Notes: generated from the sequence alone by a model not told the origin. A stretch of 64,000 bases of DNA from Geomonas sp. RF6 (GCF_021044625.1 NZ_CP087999.1:2249001-2313000); one strand, 5' to 3'. Counted from the stretch's first letter, positions 1-9,638 are shown. Numbers and translations are program-made.

Positions 1-495
1 ATCTCCCGTGTCACCAGCCACCAACTGGTGCGGCACCGGGTCGCCTCCTTTTCCCAGCAGTCCCAGCGCTATGTCTCGCACAAAGAGTCCTTTGCGGTGG
101 TGGTCCCGCCATCCATAGCGAAGGACCCCGCATCGAAGGCCCTCTTCGAGGAGCAGGTGGCGGCGCTGCACAAGGCGTACGCGACCCTGGTAGAGGCCGG
201 AGTCCTTGCGGAGGACGCGCGGTATCTCTTGCCTAACGCCACGGAAACGAAGATCATAGTGACCATGAACGCCCGGGAGCTGCGGCACTTCTTCGCCATT
301 CGCTGCTGCGAGCGCGCCCAGTGGGAAATCCGGGAGATGGCGCTGGAGATGCTGAAAGTCGTGCAGCCGGTGGCCCCCACGGTCTTCAAGGATTGCGGCC
401 CCGGTTGTCTCACCGGCCCCTGTCCCGAAGGGGCGATGTGCTGCGGCAAGACCGCGGAGGTCAGGGCGTTTTTCCAGGGACTGGCCGCGGAGTAA
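1..495 (+). CDS. thyX: FAD-dependent thymidylate synthase ThyX, 3' part
   Basis: Flavin-dependent thymidylate synthase, which methylates dUMP to dTMP using methylene-tetrahydrofolate and FAD/NADPH. The reading frame is open from base 1 and the gene starts before the window. The ThyX signature RHRxxSxxxxSxR is visible at the left edge as RHRVASFSQQSQR, and the downstream RAQWEIREMA stretch also fits the family. A Cys-rich tail (CGPGCLTGPCPEGAMCCGK) resembles the C-terminal extension of ThyX proteins in related bacteria; that comparison is from memory. The first available in-frame start in the window (GTG at 28) is internal to the signature and is not the real start. It is followed by a DUF1385 gene on the same strand. 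Confidence 0.9.
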   Translation: MSRVTSHQLVRHRVASFSQQSQRYVSHKESFAVVVPPSIAKDPASKALFEEQVAALHKAYATLVEAGVLAEDARYLLPNATETKIIVTMNARELRHFFAIRCCERAQWEIREMALEMLKVVQPVAPTVFKDCGPGCLTGPCPEGAMCCGKTAEVRAFFQGLAAE

Positions 496-613
496 CCCGG
501 CTGCCGGGACAGCTCGATGCCCTTCCCTTCCTGCGCGTGCCGACGGGTGCGGCACCTCCCGTCCCTCGACAGGCGATACGCCGTACTCTTGTCACACAAC
601 CTTTGAGGTAAGC

Positions 614-1519
614 ATGGCAAAGATCAATATAGGTGGGCAGGCTGTTCTGGAAGGGGTGATGATGCGCGCCCCCCGCTCTCTCGCGATCGCCGTTCGTAGA
701 CCTGACGGCGACATCTCCGTGAAGAGCGAGGTGGTGGTTCCCCTTTCCGAGCGCTTCCCCGTGGTAAAACTGCCGATCGTGCGCGGCGCGGTCGCTCTCT
801 TTTCCTCGCTCGTCACCGGCATCAAGGCACTGAACTTTTCCGCCAACGAGGCTCTCGCAGAAGGGGAGAAAAAGGAGGAGATCTCCTCCTGGGCCATGGG
901 AGGCACCATGGCCGGCGCCTTCGGTTTCGGCATCCTGCTCTTTTTCATCTTCCCCCTCTATCTCACAAAGCTCCTCGTTCCCGTCATCGGCAGCTCGAAC
1001 CTCATGTTCAACCTCGTCGACGGCGCGATCAGGGTCGCGGTTTTCCTCCTCTACATAATCGGCATCTCGCGCATGTCGGACATCCAGCGCGTCTTCCAGT
1101 ACCACGGCGCCGAGCACAAGTGCATCTTCACCTTCGAGGCGGGCGAGGATCTGGTGGTGGAGAACGTGCGCAAGTACAGCTGCCTGCACCCCCGCTGCGG
1201 CACCAGCTTCCTGCTCATCGTCATGCTGGTGAGTATCCTCATCTTCTCCCTGATCCCGAAGCTGTGGCCTTTCTACATGAAAGGGGGGGTGCGCGTGCTC
1301 CTTCTCCCGATCATCGCGGGGGTCTCCTACGAGGTGCTCAAGTGGACGGCGAAGCACGACGGCCATCCCCTGGTGAAGCTTGCCATCGCGCCGGGGCTCG
1401 CCCTGCAGCGTCTGACGACGCGTGAGCCGGACGACAGCCAGATAGAGGTGGCGATCCGCTCCATGAACGAGGCGCTGGAGCTAAACGGCGGCCACAAGGA
1501 CGACCGCCTGGTGGTGTAA
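614..1519 (+). CDS. DUF1385 family membrane protein (YqhQ-like)
   Basis: 301-residue protein of the DUF1385 family, recognised by its N-terminus (INIGGQAVLEGVMMRAP) and the central YHGAEHKCIFTFE and HPRCGTSF motifs. Hydrophobic segments around residues 95-125, 130-155 and 205-245 suggest an integral membrane protein. The biochemical function of the family is not established. The ATG at 614 lies downstream of a weak TTGAGGTAAGC ribosome site. It sits immediately upstream of prfA and prmC, a neighbourhood I recall as common in Geobacter-type genomes, suggesting cotranscription. The family call is firm; no role is claimed. Confidence 0.88.
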   Translation: MAKINIGGQAVLEGVMMRAPRSLAIAVRRPDGDISVKSEVVVPLSERFPVVKLPIVRGAVALFSSLVTGIKALNFSANEALAEGEKKEEISSWAMGGTMAGAFGFGILLFFIFPLYLTKLLVPVIGSSNLMFNLVDGAIRVAVFLLYIIGISRMSDIQRVFQYHGAEHKCIFTFEAGEDLVVENVRKYSCLHPRCGTSFLLIVMLVSILIFSLIPKLWPFYMKGGVRVLLLPIIAGVSYEVLKWTAKHDGHPLVKLAIAPGLALQRLTTREPDDSQIEVAIRSMNEALELNGGHKDDRLVV

Positions 1520-1548
1520 CCCCCCCCCGCGCTTGAACGCGCACGTAG

Positions 1549-1591
1549 CGTCCCTCCCTTTCAAGGGTGGGGACTGGGTGGGGATGGGGTT
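1549..1591 (+). repeat. Dispersed intergenic repeat, copy 1 (degenerate)
   Basis: GC-rich repeat of about 43 bp in the DUF1385-prfA gap. The consensus over the copies in this window begins CGTCCCCTCCCTTTCAAGG and ends GGGTGGGGATGGGGTT. The first half is a near-palindrome (CCCTCCCTTTCAAGGGGAGGG type). This copy carries a few substitutions (AAGGGTGGGGACTGGG). Confidence 0.8.
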
Positions 1592-1634
1592 CGCCCCGAA
1601 AGAAAGCATCAAAAGATTTTCTTGAGGAATGGAT

Positions 1635-2705
1635 ATGTTTGAAAAGATAGCCGAACTGGAAAGGCGCTTCGAGGAGCTCGAGTCGCTGATGTCCGACCCC
1701 GAAGTGCTGGCGAACCAGGCCGAGTTTCGCAAGCTCTCCCGGGAACACTCCGGGCTTGCCGAGCTCATCGCCGCCTACCGCGAGTACAAGAAGGTCCTTG
1801 CGGACATCGAGGGGAACAAGGAGCTCCTGAAGGAGCCGGATCAGGAGATGCGCGAGATGGCGGAGGCGGAGCTCGAGTCGCTCGAGGAGCGCCGCACCGC
1901 GCTGGAGGCGGAGATCAAGGTCCTCCTTCTTCCGAAGGACCCCAACGACGACAAGAACGTCATCCTGGAGATCCGTGCCGGAACCGGCGGCGACGAGTCC
2001 GCGCTCTTTGCCGGCGACCTCTTCCGCATGTACACCCGCTACGCCGAGACCAACCGCTGGCGCGTGGAGATCATCTCCGCTTCCGAGTCGGAAAAGGGGG
2101 GCTTCAAGGAGGTCGTGGCCCTTGTGGAAGGGATCGGCGCCTACGCAAAGCTAAAGTATGAGTCGGGAACGCACCGCGTGCAGAGGGTGCCGGAAACCGA
2201 GGCGCAGGGGCGCATCCACACCAGCGCCTGTACCGTCGCGGTGCTCCCTGAAGCCGAGGACATCGACATCGACATCAACCCCGCTGATCTGAAGGTCGAC
2301 GTGTACCGCTCCTCCGGCGCCGGCGGCCAGCACGTCAACACCACCGACTCCGCGGTCCGCATCACCCACATCCCCACCGGCGTGGTCGTCGCCTGCCAGG
2401 AAGAGCGCAGTCAGATAAAGAACCGCGCCAAGGCGATGAAGGTCCTGAAGTCGCGCATCCTCGACTCCATGGTCATGGAGCAGAACGCGAGACTCGCCGC
2501 CGACCGCAAAAGCCAGGTCGGCAGCGGCGACAGGAGCGAGAGGATCCGCACCTACAACTTCCCGCAGGGGCGCATGACCGACCACAGGATCGGGCTCACC
2601 CTGTACCGGCTCGACTCCATCATGGCCGGTGACATCGCCGAGATCACCGACACCCTGCGCACCCACTACCAGATGGAAGCCCTCCAGGCGCAGAGCGAAA
2701 TGTAG
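1635..2705 (+). CDS. prfA: Peptide chain release factor 1
   Basis: RF1 recognises UAA and UAG in the ribosomal A site and triggers release of the nascent peptide. The GGQ motif that reaches the peptidyl transferase centre is present in [14 protein letters not shown] near residue 230. The length (356 residues from this start) is normal for RF1. Two in-frame ATGs are possible, at 1629 and 1635. The GAGG ribosome site at 1624-1627 is only 1 nt from the first but 7 nt from the second, so 1635 (MFEKIAELE) is preferred. It is followed by prmC, whose product methylates the Gln of this GGQ motif, so substrate and modifying enzyme are adjacent. Confidence 0.96.
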   Translation: MFEKIAELERRFEELESLMSDPEVLANQAEFRKLSREHSGLAELIAAYREYKKVLADIEGNKELLKEPDQEMREMAEAELESLEERRTALEAEIKVLLLPKDPNDDKNVILEIRAGTGGDESALFAGDLFRMYTRYAETNRWRVEIISASESEKGGFKEVVALVEGIGAYAKLKYESGTHRVQRVPETEAQGRIHTSACTVAVLPEAEDIDIDINPADLKVDVYRSSGAGGQHVNTTDSAVRITHIPTGVVVACQEERSQIKNRAKAMKVLKSRILDSMVMEQNARLAADRKSQVGSGDRSERIRTYNFPQGRMTDHRIGLTLYRLDSIMAGDIAEITDTLRTHYQMEALQAQSEM

Positions 2706-2734
2706 AAGCGGCTACGCCTCTTCACTTCCCCCGA

Positions 2735-2778
2735 CGTCCCCTCCCTTTCAAGGGGAGGGACAGGGTGGGGATGGGGTT
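2735..2778 (+). repeat. Dispersed intergenic repeat, copy 2
   Basis: A full-length copy of the ~43 bp repeat lies in the prfA-prmC gap. It contains the internal near-palindrome CCCCTCCCTTTCAAGGGG followed by the AGGGTGGGGATGGGG tail. Confidence 0.85.
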
Positions 2779-2827
2779 CAGGCTCCTAAGATCACGATAT
2801 CCAGCAGCACCACCACGGACGTACCGG

Positions 2828-3682
2828 ATGGCAAACCCTAAGGAAAAATGGGACGTACTGAAGGTCCTCAACTGGACCAAGGGGTATCTCGCCGAGAAAG
2901 GGGTGGAAAACCCCCGGCTGGAGGCGGAGTGGCTTCTGTGTGAAGCGCTCTCGCTCGACCGGGTGGGGCTCTATCTCAACTTTGACAAGCCGCTGCAGGA
3001 AGTTGAGCTCGCCTCCTTCCGCGCGCTCGTCGTGCGCCGAGGTCGTCGCGAGCCGTTGCAGTACATCCTCGGCAGCCAGGAGTTCATGGGACTCGAGTTC
3101 CAGGTGACCCCGGCGGTGCTGATCCCCCGCCACGACACCGAGGTGCTCGTCGAGCAGGCTGTGGAGAGAGGGAAAGGGGCGAGGCGAGTGCTGGACATCG
3201 GGACCGGCAGCGGCTGCATCGCGGTCTCCGTGGCAAAGGCCCTCCCCAAGGCCGAAGTCTCGGCGGTCGATTGCTCCGCCGAGGCGCTGGCGGTGGCCAA
3301 AGGGAACGCAGAGCGTCACGGCGCTGCAATCCGCTTCCATCACGGCTCCCTCTTCGAGCCGGTCGCGGGGGAGCGCTTCGACATGATTCTCTCCAACCCG
3401 CCGTACATCCCGCAGGGGGAGCTCGCCGCGCTGCAGCAGGAGGTCCGCTTCGAGCCGCAGGGCGCTCTCGACGGCGGGGGGGACGGGCTCGATTTCTACC
3501 GCCGCATCGTCAGGCTCGCGCCTGAGCATCTCGAGGAGAAGGGGTGGCTCATTCTCGAGGTCGGAGCAGGGCAGGCGCCCCAGGTGCTCGCGCTCCTGCA
3601 GCAGGGGGGGCTCGCGGGTGAAACCTTCACCGCGAAGGATCCGGCGGGGATCGAACGGGTAGTCGGCGGACGGCTGGGGTAG
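2828..3682 (+). CDS. prmC: Release factor glutamine methyltransferase PrmC (HemK)
   Basis: SAM-dependent N5-glutamine methyltransferase acting on the GGQ motif of release factors. The SAM-binding motif I (VLDIGTGSGCIAVSVA) and the catalytic NPPY (SNPPYIPQ, Asn near residue 191) are both clear, and the N-terminal helical substrate-binding domain is present. The open frame extends upstream to 2765, but that part encodes the end of the intergenic repeat, so ATG 2828 (MANPKEKWDVL) is preferred; its ribosome site is poor. Length 284 is typical of PrmC. It follows prfA directly. Confidence 0.93.
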   Translation: MANPKEKWDVLKVLNWTKGYLAEKGVENPRLEAEWLLCEALSLDRVGLYLNFDKPLQEVELASFRALVVRRGRREPLQYILGSQEFMGLEFQVTPAVLIPRHDTEVLVEQAVERGKGARRVLDIGTGSGCIAVSVAKALPKAEVSAVDCSAEALAVAKGNAERHGAAIRFHHGSLFEPVAGERFDMILSNPPYIPQGELAALQQEVRFEPQGALDGGGDGLDFYRRIVRLAPEHLEEKGWLILEVGAGQAPQVLALLQQGGLAGETFTAKDPAGIERVVGGRLG

Positions 3683-3794
3683 CAAGGCCGCAGACATAAT
3701 TTTCTCCCTTCCCGGCAACGGTGGGGGGATCTCAGACACCGATCACACTGAAAAAGCAGACCGCCATGGGCGGGTTCTCTACAAGAGGTAAAAA

Positions 3795-5054
3795 TTGGAC
3801 AAACTGGTAATCAAAGGCGGCAAGAGGCTCTCGGGTGAGGTCTCGGTGAGCGGCTCCAAGAATGCTGCGCTTCCCATCTTCATATCGACCATCCTGGCGC
3901 CGGGGTGCCATGAGATCAGCAACGTCCCCTTCCTCCGGGACATCAACACGACGGTGAAGGTGCTGGAGCACCTGGGTGCGCGGGTGGAGGGGCGCGGCAA
4001 CGTGGTGCGCATCGACACGGCCGACCTAAACAGCTTCGAGGCGACCTACGACCTCGTGCGCACGATGCGCGCATCGGTGCTGGTGCTTGGGCCTCTCCTC
4101 GCCCGCTTCGGCCAGGCCCGCGTCTCCCTCCCCGGCGGCTGCGCTATCGGCGCCCGCCCCATCAACCTCCATCTGAAGGGGCTTGCCGCGCTCGGCGCGG
4201 AGATCACCCTGGAGCACGGCTATGTCGAGGCAAAGGCGAAGCGCCTGAAGGGTGCGCGCATCAACTTCGACATCTCCACCGTGGGGGGGACAGAGCAGCT
4301 CCTTATGGCGGCGGCGATGGCGAAGGGGGAGACGATCCTGGAAAACGCGGCGCGCGAGCCGGAGATCGTCGATCTGGCTGAGATCCTCATCAAGATGGGG
4401 GCGAAGATCGAGGGGGCCGGCACCGATACCATCAAGATCCAGGGTGTGGAGGAGCTCAAGCCGGCGAATCACTCCGTGATGCCGGACCGCATCGAGGCGG
4501 GCACCTTCATGATCGCTTCCGCGATTACCGGCGGGGATGTGAAGATCCACAACATGCGCCTTGAGCACCTGGACGCCCTCTCCTTCAAGCTGCAGGATGC
4601 CGGGGTGGAGATCACCAACAAGGACGGCGTCGTCCGCGTGAAAGGCCCGAAGAAGATCAAGCCGGTGAACATAAAGACGAGGCCGTACCCCGGGTTCCCC
4701 ACCGACATGCAGGCCCAGTTCATGGCGCTCATGTGCCTTGCCGACGGCGCCAGCGTCGTCTCCGAGAACATCTTCGAGAACCGCTTCATGCACGTCTCCG
4801 AGCTTCTGCGCTTCGGTGCCGACATCCTCTGTGAAGGGAACAGCGCGACGGTGAAAGGGGTGAAGAAGCTTTCGGGCGCACCGGTGATGGCGACGGATCT
4901 GCGCGCATCGGCTTCCCTCATCCTCGCGGCGCTTGCCGCTGACAACACCAGCGAGATCTCGCGCATCTACCACCTGGACCGCGGCTACGAGTCGATCGAG
5001 AAGAAGCTCGCCGCACTCGGGGCGGACGTCGTACGCGTGAAAGAGGAAAACTAG
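3795..5054 (+). CDS. murA: UDP-N-acetylglucosamine 1-carboxyvinyltransferase MurA
   Basis: Catalyses the first committed step of peptidoglycan synthesis, transfer of enolpyruvate from PEP to UDP-GlcNAc, in the cytoplasm. 419 residues, the normal MurA length. The N-terminal [10 protein letters not shown] carries the conserved Lys-Asn pair. The active-site loop reads [15 protein letters not shown], so the catalytic Cys is present; known family behaviour would then predict fosfomycin sensitivity at the enzyme level. The start is TTG at 3795, supported by AGAGGT at 3784-3789. It lies 12 nt upstream of hisG, suggesting a shared transcript. Confidence 0.96.
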   Translation: MDKLVIKGGKRLSGEVSVSGSKNAALPIFISTILAPGCHEISNVPFLRDINTTVKVLEHLGARVEGRGNVVRIDTADLNSFEATYDLVRTMRASVLVLGPLLARFGQARVSLPGGCAIGARPINLHLKGLAALGAEITLEHGYVEAKAKRLKGARINFDISTVGGTEQLLMAAAMAKGETILENAAREPEIVDLAEILIKMGAKIEGAGTDTIKIQGVEELKPANHSVMPDRIEAGTFMIASAITGGDVKIHNMRLEHLDALSFKLQDAGVEITNKDGVVRVKGPKKIKPVNIKTRPYPGFPTDMQAQFMALMCLADGASVVSENIFENRFMHVSELLRFGADILCEGNSATVKGVKKLSGAPVMATDLRASASLILAALAADNTSEISRIYHLDRGYESIEKKLAALGADVVRVKEEN

Positions 5055-5066
5055 AAAGGCTCTGCA

Positions 5067-5705
5067 ATGACTGATTTCATCACCATAGCTATCCCGAAAG
5101 GGCGGATCCTGCAGGACTCTGTGGCGCTCTTCAAAAAGATCGGCATCGACTGCGAGGAGCTTCTGTGCGATACCAGAAAGCTCATCTTCGAGAACCAGGA
5201 GCAGAAGATGCGCTACATGATCGTGCGCGCCACGGACGTCCCGACCTACGTCGAGTACGGCTGCGCCGATCTCGGCATCGTGGGGAAGGACACGCTCCTC
5301 GAGCAGGGGAAGGATCTGTACGAGCCGCTCGATCTTAAATTCGGCTACTGCCGCCTTATGGTGGCGGAGCCAGCGGAACTCTCCAATGACGACGATCCTT
5401 CCGTCTGGACGAACATCCGCATCGCCACGAAATACCCCAATATCACGGAGCGGTATTTTGCGGCGAAAGGGGTGCAGGTGGAGCTCATCAAGCTGTACGG
5501 TTCGATCGAGCTCGCCCCGCTGGTCGGACTCTCCGAGCGCATCGTCGACCTCGTCTCCACCGGGGAGACGCTGAAGCAGAACGGGCTGGTGGAGGTGGAG
5601 ACGATAGCCGAGATCACCTGCCGCCTCATCGTGAACCGCGCCAGCATGAAGACAAAGCACGAGCGGATCACCCGGATCATCGAAGGGCTGGAGAAGTATA
5701 TCTAG
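5067..5705 (+). CDS. hisG: ATP phosphoribosyltransferase, short form
   Basis: First step of histidine biosynthesis: condenses ATP with PRPP to phosphoribosyl-ATP. At 212 residues this is the short form (HisGS), which lacks the C-terminal regulatory domain. In organisms with this form, the HisZ subunit supplies regulation and activity; no hisZ is in the window. Diagnostic segments are IAIPKGRI at the N-terminus, GCADLGIVGKD, and the PRPP-site-like LVGLSERIVDLVSTG. It opens the his gene run, which continues D-B-H-A-F-E on the same strand. Confidence 0.95.
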   Translation: MTDFITIAIPKGRILQDSVALFKKIGIDCEELLCDTRKLIFENQEQKMRYMIVRATDVPTYVEYGCADLGIVGKDTLLEQGKDLYEPLDLKFGYCRLMVAEPAELSNDDDPSVWTNIRIATKYPNITERYFAAKGVQVELIKLYGSIELAPLVGLSERIVDLVSTGETLKQNGLVEVETIAEITCRLIVNRASMKTKHERITRIIEGLEKYI

Positions 5706-5715
5706 CGAACCAAGG

Positions 5716-5758
5716 ACCCCATCCCCACCCTGTCCCTCCCCTTGAAAGGGAGGGGACG
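5716..5758 (-). repeat. Dispersed intergenic repeat, copy 3 (inverted)
   Basis: The same ~43 bp repeat in the hisG-hisD gap, here in reverse orientation (ACCCCATCCCCACCCTGTCC... on the + strand). It is the only inverted copy of the five. Confidence 0.85.
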
Positions 5759-5838
5759 TCTGGGCACCTGCACTCTGAGGGTGAGAAGAGGGGGGGCGGT
5801 AGTCGGGAAGTGCCCCAAAACCTGTGTGAGGTGATGTG

Positions 5839-7128
5839 ATGCAATTTCTTGATATAAGGGAGCCGGATTTTCAGGAGAGATTCGACGCCATCGTGGCCCG
5901 CGGCGAAGAGGTGGACCGCGAGGTCGAGGGTGTCGTTCTCTCCATCATCAACGACGTCCGCGCCCGCGGCGACGAGGCGGTACTGGAGTACACCCGGCGC
6001 TTCGACCGGCTGGAGTGCTCTGCCGCTTCTCTGGAGGTGAGCGCTGCCGAGATCGACGCGGCCTTCGCCGCGGTCGATCCGGCGGAGATCGCGGCGCTGA
6101 AGCTCGCGGCGCAGCGGGTTGCCGCCTTCCACGAAAAGCAGAAACAGCAGAGCTGGCTCTCCACGGAGGAGCCGGACATCATGCTGGGGCAGAAGGTCAC
6201 CCCTCTTACCCGCGTCGGCATCTACGTCCCCGGCGGAAAGGCAAGCTACCCCTCCAGCGTCATCATGAACGCCGTCCCCGCGAAGGTGGCGGGGGTAAAA
6301 GAGATCATCATGGTGGCACCCACACCCGGCGGCGAGGTCAATCCGCACGTCCTGGTGGCGGCGAAGCTTTCCGGCGTCGACCGCGTCTTCCGCATCGGCG
6401 GCGCGCAGGCCGTTGCCGCGCTCGCGTACGGGACGGCCACCATCCCGCAGGTGGACAAGATCACCGGCCCGGGGAACATCTACGTCGCTACCGCGAAGAA
6501 GCTCGTATTCGGGCGCGTCGGCATCGACATGATCGCGGGCCCAAGCGAGATCCTCGTCATAAACGACGGGAGCGGCAACCCGGCCCACATCGCGGCGGAC
6601 CTCCTCTCCCAGGCGGAGCACGACGAGCTTGCCTCTTCGGTCCTCATCACCACCGATCGCGCGTTCGGCGAGCGGGTGGCGGAGGAAGTGGAGCGCCAGC
6701 TGCAGGTTCTATCACGCCAGGCAATCGCGCGCAAATCGTGGGAGTCGTTCGGGGTCATTGTCGTTGCCGGGACGATCGGGGAGGCCGTCGCCTTCTCCAA
6801 CCGCCTTGCCCCGGAGCACCTGGAACTCGCGGTCGATCACCCTTTCGACCTTCTTCCTTCCATCACCAATGCGGGCGCCATCTTCCTCGGGCATTACACC
6901 CCGGAGGCATCGGGAGACTACCTCGCCGGCCCCAATCACACCCTGCCCACCGGCGGCACCGCCCGGTTCTTCTCTCCGCTCTCCGTTGACGACTTCGTGA
7001 AGAAGAGCTCCATCATCCACTTCTCTAAAGAGGGGCTCAACAGGCTCGGGCGCGAGATCGTGAGGATCGCGGATCTCGAGGGGCTTGAGGCGCACGCGAA
7101 GTCGGTAAGCATCCGGCTCGGCGAGTAA
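5839..7128 (+). CDS. hisD: Histidinol dehydrogenase
   Basis: Zn- and NAD-dependent oxidation of L-histidinol to histidine, the last two steps of the pathway. 429 residues, normal length. Family segments are visible: VYVPGGKA-like GIYVPGGKASYPSSV, ITGPGNIYVATAKK, AGPSEILVI, LLSQAEHDELASSVL and GPNHTLPTGG; the His residues of the latter two belong to the conserved metal and active-site set. A GTG at 5836 is also in frame, but GAGGTG at 5828-5833 is spaced 5 nt from the ATG at 5839, which is preferred. Confidence 0.96.
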   Translation: MQFLDIREPDFQERFDAIVARGEEVDREVEGVVLSIINDVRARGDEAVLEYTRRFDRLECSAASLEVSAAEIDAAFAAVDPAEIAALKLAAQRVAAFHEKQKQQSWLSTEEPDIMLGQKVTPLTRVGIYVPGGKASYPSSVIMNAVPAKVAGVKEIIMVAPTPGGEVNPHVLVAAKLSGVDRVFRIGGAQAVAALAYGTATIPQVDKITGPGNIYVATAKKLVFGRVGIDMIAGPSEILVINDGSGNPAHIAADLLSQAEHDELASSVLITTDRAFGERVAEEVERQLQVLSRQAIARKSWESFGVIVVAGTIGEAVAFSNRLAPEHLELAVDHPFDLLPSITNAGAIFLGHYTPEASGDYLAGPNHTLPTGGTARFFSPLSVDDFVKKSSIIHFSKEGLNRLGREIVRIADLEGLEAHAKSVSIRLGE

Positions 7129-7218
7129 CCTATCCTCCTCCGGGAGGAGAGGATCACCTATTCACCACCTGCGTCGCGGCGAAGCCGGTGGGATTTCGAT
7201 TTTTCAGAGGAGGAAGCC

Positions 7219-7806
7219 ATGTCCAGAAAAGCCGTTATCGAGCGGGTCACCAAGGAGACCCAGATCAAGCTCTGTCTCTCCATCGACGGGAAGGGGGAGA
7301 CGCGCATCTGCACTTCCGTCCCGTTCCTGGACCACATGCTCGATCTCTTCGCGCGTCACGGCCTTTTCGATCTCAACGTGGAGGCGAGCGGCGACATCGA
7401 GATCGACTTCCATCATGTGACCGAGGATGTGGGGATCGTTCTCGGCTCGGCGATGAAGGAGGCGGTCGGCGACAAGTGCGGCATCCGTCGCTACGGGCAC
7501 GCGGTGGTTCCCATGGACGAGACGCTGGCAAGCGTGACGGTCGACCTCTCCGGCAGGCCGTACCTCGTCTACAATGCACAGCTTCCGAAGGTGAAGATCG
7601 GCGACTTCGACGTCGAGCTGGTGCGCGAGTTCATGCAGGGGTTCGTCAACAGCTGCGGCGCCAACGTCCACGTGAACGTCATGTACGGCGACAACGTGCA
7701 TCACATCGTGGAGGCCTGCTTCAAGGCCTTCGCCCGCGCGCTCGACCAGGCAACCCAGATGGACCCCCGCATCGAAGGGGTCATGTCCACCAAGGGGAAG
7801 CTGTAA
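7219..7806 (+). CDS. hisB: Imidazoleglycerol-phosphate dehydratase
   Basis: Dehydrates imidazole-glycerol phosphate to imidazole-acetol phosphate, step 7 of histidine synthesis. 195 residues, the monofunctional form without the histidinol-phosphatase domain found in the E. coli enzyme. The duplicated metal-binding motif [11 protein letters not shown] / [12 protein letters not shown], together with [11 protein letters not shown]-type residues, supports the call. A strong AGAGGAGGAAG ribosome site lies just upstream of ATG 7219. Next in order is hisH. Confidence 0.96.
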   Translation: MSRKAVIERVTKETQIKLCLSIDGKGETRICTSVPFLDHMLDLFARHGLFDLNVEASGDIEIDFHHVTEDVGIVLGSAMKEAVGDKCGIRRYGHAVVPMDETLASVTVDLSGRPYLVYNAQLPKVKIGDFDVELVREFMQGFVNSCGANVHVNVMYGDNVHHIVEACFKAFARALDQATQMDPRIEGVMSTKGKL

Positions 7807-7867
7807 GGCGCAAAGCGCAGCAGGCTCACGCCTCGCTGCCCGCATTCATCCCCGGCAGGAGCCCTCG

Positions 7868-7910
7868 CGTCCCCTCCCTTTCAAGGGGAGGGACAGGGTG
7901 GGGATGGGGT
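7868..7910 (+). repeat. Dispersed intergenic repeat, copy 4
   Basis: Full copy of the ~43 bp repeat in the hisB-hisH gap, nearly identical to copies 2 and 5. Confidence 0.85.
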
Positions 7911-7970
7911 CAGTCCACACGTTCCACAGAACAAACGCGCACTCTCACGTGCTGCTCTGGAAGGTCTCAT

Positions 7971-8594
7971 ATGATAGCAATAATCGATTACGGCATGGGC
8001 AATCTGCGGTCGGTGCAGAAGGGTTTTGAAAAGGTCGGCTATGAAGCGGTCGTCACCTCCGATCCGAAGACCCTTCTGGAGGCGGAGCGGGTGGTGCTCC
8101 CCGGCGTGGGGGCGTTCCGCGACTGCATGAACAACCTTGAGCAGGCGGGGTTCGTGGAGCCGATCCTCAGGGTGATCAAGGAGGGACGCCCCTTCCTCGG
8201 GATCTGCCTCGGCCTGCAGCTCCTCTTCACCGAGAGCGAGGAGTTCGGCACCCACAAGGGGCTCGACGTTATTCCCGGGAAGGTCGTGCGTTTCGAGGAC
8301 GGGATGGAAGAGGGCGGCGAGCAGCTCAAGGTGCCGCACATGGGGTGGAACCAGCTGGCGGTGAAGCGCGAGGCTCCGGTATTCCAGGGGATCGGCGATG
8401 GTACGAACGTGTATTTCGTGCACTCCTACTACGTGAAGCCTGAGGACGAGAATGTGGTGGCGGCGACGACCACCTATGGCGTCGAGTTTTGCTCCGCCAT
8501 CTGGCGCGACAACGTCATGGCCACACAGTTCCACCCGGAGAAGTCGCAGGAGATGGGTCTGGCGATGCTGAGGAATTTTGCCCAGATGAAGTAG
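7971..8594 (+). CDS. hisH: Imidazole glycerol phosphate synthase, glutaminase subunit
   Basis: Class I glutamine amidotransferase that supplies ammonia to HisF for imidazole ring closure. 207 residues. The nucleophile elbow is visible in [10 protein letters not shown] (Cys) and the His-Glu pair in TQFHPEKSQ; the N-terminus [12 protein letters not shown] is typical. An open frame extends further upstream, but that region contains the repeat and shadow sequence; ATG 7971 follows an AAGGTC site and gives the family-typical start. HisH works as a heterodimer with HisF, encoded about 1 kb downstream with hisA between them. Confidence 0.95.
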   Translation: MIAIIDYGMGNLRSVQKGFEKVGYEAVVTSDPKTLLEAERVVLPGVGAFRDCMNNLEQAGFVEPILRVIKEGRPFLGICLGLQLLFTESEEFGTHKGLDVIPGKVVRFEDGMEEGGEQLKVPHMGWNQLAVKREAPVFQGIGDGTNVYFVHSYYVKPEDENVVAATTTYGVEFCSAIWRDNVMATQFHPEKSQEMGLAMLRNFAQMK

Positions 8595-8640
8595 GACCCG
8601 GCCCGACAGGTCGCGCCGAATTTTTAGAAGTGGAGATGAC

Positions 8641-9372
8641 ATGATCGTAATTCCCGCAATAGATCTGAAGGGTGGCCAGTGCGTCCGGCTGGAGCAGGGG
8701 CTCATGGAGAAGGACACCGTCTTTAACGACAACCCCGGCGCGCAGGCCGCCGAGTGGCAGCGTCAGGGGGGGGAGCTCCTGCACATCGTCGACCTCGACG
8801 GCGCCTTCGCAGGGGAGCCGCGCAACCGCAGCGCCATCGAGTCGATCGTGAGCTCCGTCACCATTCCCACCCAGCTCGGCGGCGGGATCAGGGACATCGC
8901 CACGGTGGAGGCATACCTCTCTCTCGGGATCAGTCGGGTCATCATCGGGACGGCGGCACAGAGAAACCCCGAGTTCGTGAAGGAGGCGTGCGAGCGCTTC
9001 CCGGGGCAGATCGTGGTGGGGATCGACGCAAAGAACGGCATGGTCGCGGTGCAGGGTTGGGCCGAGGTCACCGGGACTACCGCCGTCGATCTGGCGCGCC
9101 AGCTGGAGGGTTACGGCGTGAGCGCCATCATCTATACAGACATCAGCCGCGACGGCATGATGCAGGGGCCGAACCTGCAGGCGACGCGGGCGCTCGCGGA
9201 AGCGATCAGCATCCCGGTCATCGCCTCCGGCGGCCTCTCCTCGCTGAAGGACATCGAGAACCTCATGTCGATCGAGCAGTACGGCGTCACCGGCGTCATC
9301 ACCGGAAAGGCGATCTACAGCGGCGCCATCAAGCTCGCCGAGGCGATCGCGCTGACGAAGGGGCAGAAGTAG
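8641..9372 (+). CDS. hisA: Phosphoribosylformimino-AICAR-phosphate isomerase
   Basis: (beta/alpha)8-barrel isomerase converting ProFAR to PRFAR. 243 residues. The N-terminal catalytic Asp region [14 protein letters not shown] and the phosphate-binding motifs LGGGIRD and VIASGGLSS are clear, as is the second catalytic Asp region [20 protein letters not shown] places a ribosome site just before ATG 8641. It sits between hisH and hisF. Confidence 0.96.
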   Translation: MIVIPAIDLKGGQCVRLEQGLMEKDTVFNDNPGAQAAEWQRQGGELLHIVDLDGAFAGEPRNRSAIESIVSSVTIPTQLGGGIRDIATVEAYLSLGISRVIIGTAAQRNPEFVKEACERFPGQIVVGIDAKNGMVAVQGWAEVTGTTAVDLARQLEGYGVSAIIYTDISRDGMMQGPNLQATRALAEAISIPVIASGGLSSLKDIENLMSIEQYGVTGVITGKAIYSGAIKLAEAIALTKGQK

Positions 9373-9409
9373 CACGGAGACGGCATCCCCATTCTTCAGT
9401 CGCGCTGGC

Positions 9410-9510
9410 ATGTAGGCCGGAATAAGCGCAAGCGTTTCCGGCATTTGCTGGTTGCGGCTGCGTCTGTGGTGGACCGCCGGGAACGCCTGGCGGCTTATCC
9501 CGGCCTACAT
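9410..9510. repeat. BIME-like inverted pair of REP-type repeats
   Basis: Two ~34 bp arms in opposite orientation flank about 30 bp in the hisA-hisF gap. The left arm starts ATGTAGGCCGGAATAAGCGC (9410-9443); the right arm ends GGCTTATCCCGGCCTACAT (9475-9510). A transcript could fold into a long stem. The 5'-GTAG start resembles REP sequences. A single further arm is found at 18125. Confidence 0.8.
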
Positions 9511-9519
9511 TTTCCCCTG

Positions 9520-9563
9520 CGTCCCCTCCCTTTCAAGGGGAGGGACAGGGTGGGGATGGGGTT
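9520..9563 (+). repeat. Dispersed intergenic repeat, copy 5
   Basis: Full copy of the ~43 bp repeat directly after the BIME-like palindrome, in the same hisA-hisF gap. Confidence 0.85.
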
Positions 9564-9638
9564 GAAGCTGGGGACCGGTGGTGGCAACGGAATGGTTTCG
9601 CGGGAAGAACGTAGATTGAAGCAACAGGAGAGTAGCAG

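Noticed and set aside
4026-5660. 544-codon open frame on the minus strand opposite murA and hisG
   Set aside because: It runs through two clear + strand genes, is rich in Arg, His, Asp and Leu as expected for an antisense shadow of GC-rich codons, and has no recognisable motif.
7188-7970. Long open frame leading into hisH
   Set aside because: The upstream part is an out-of-frame reading of hisB plus the repeat; the real hisH starts at 7971.
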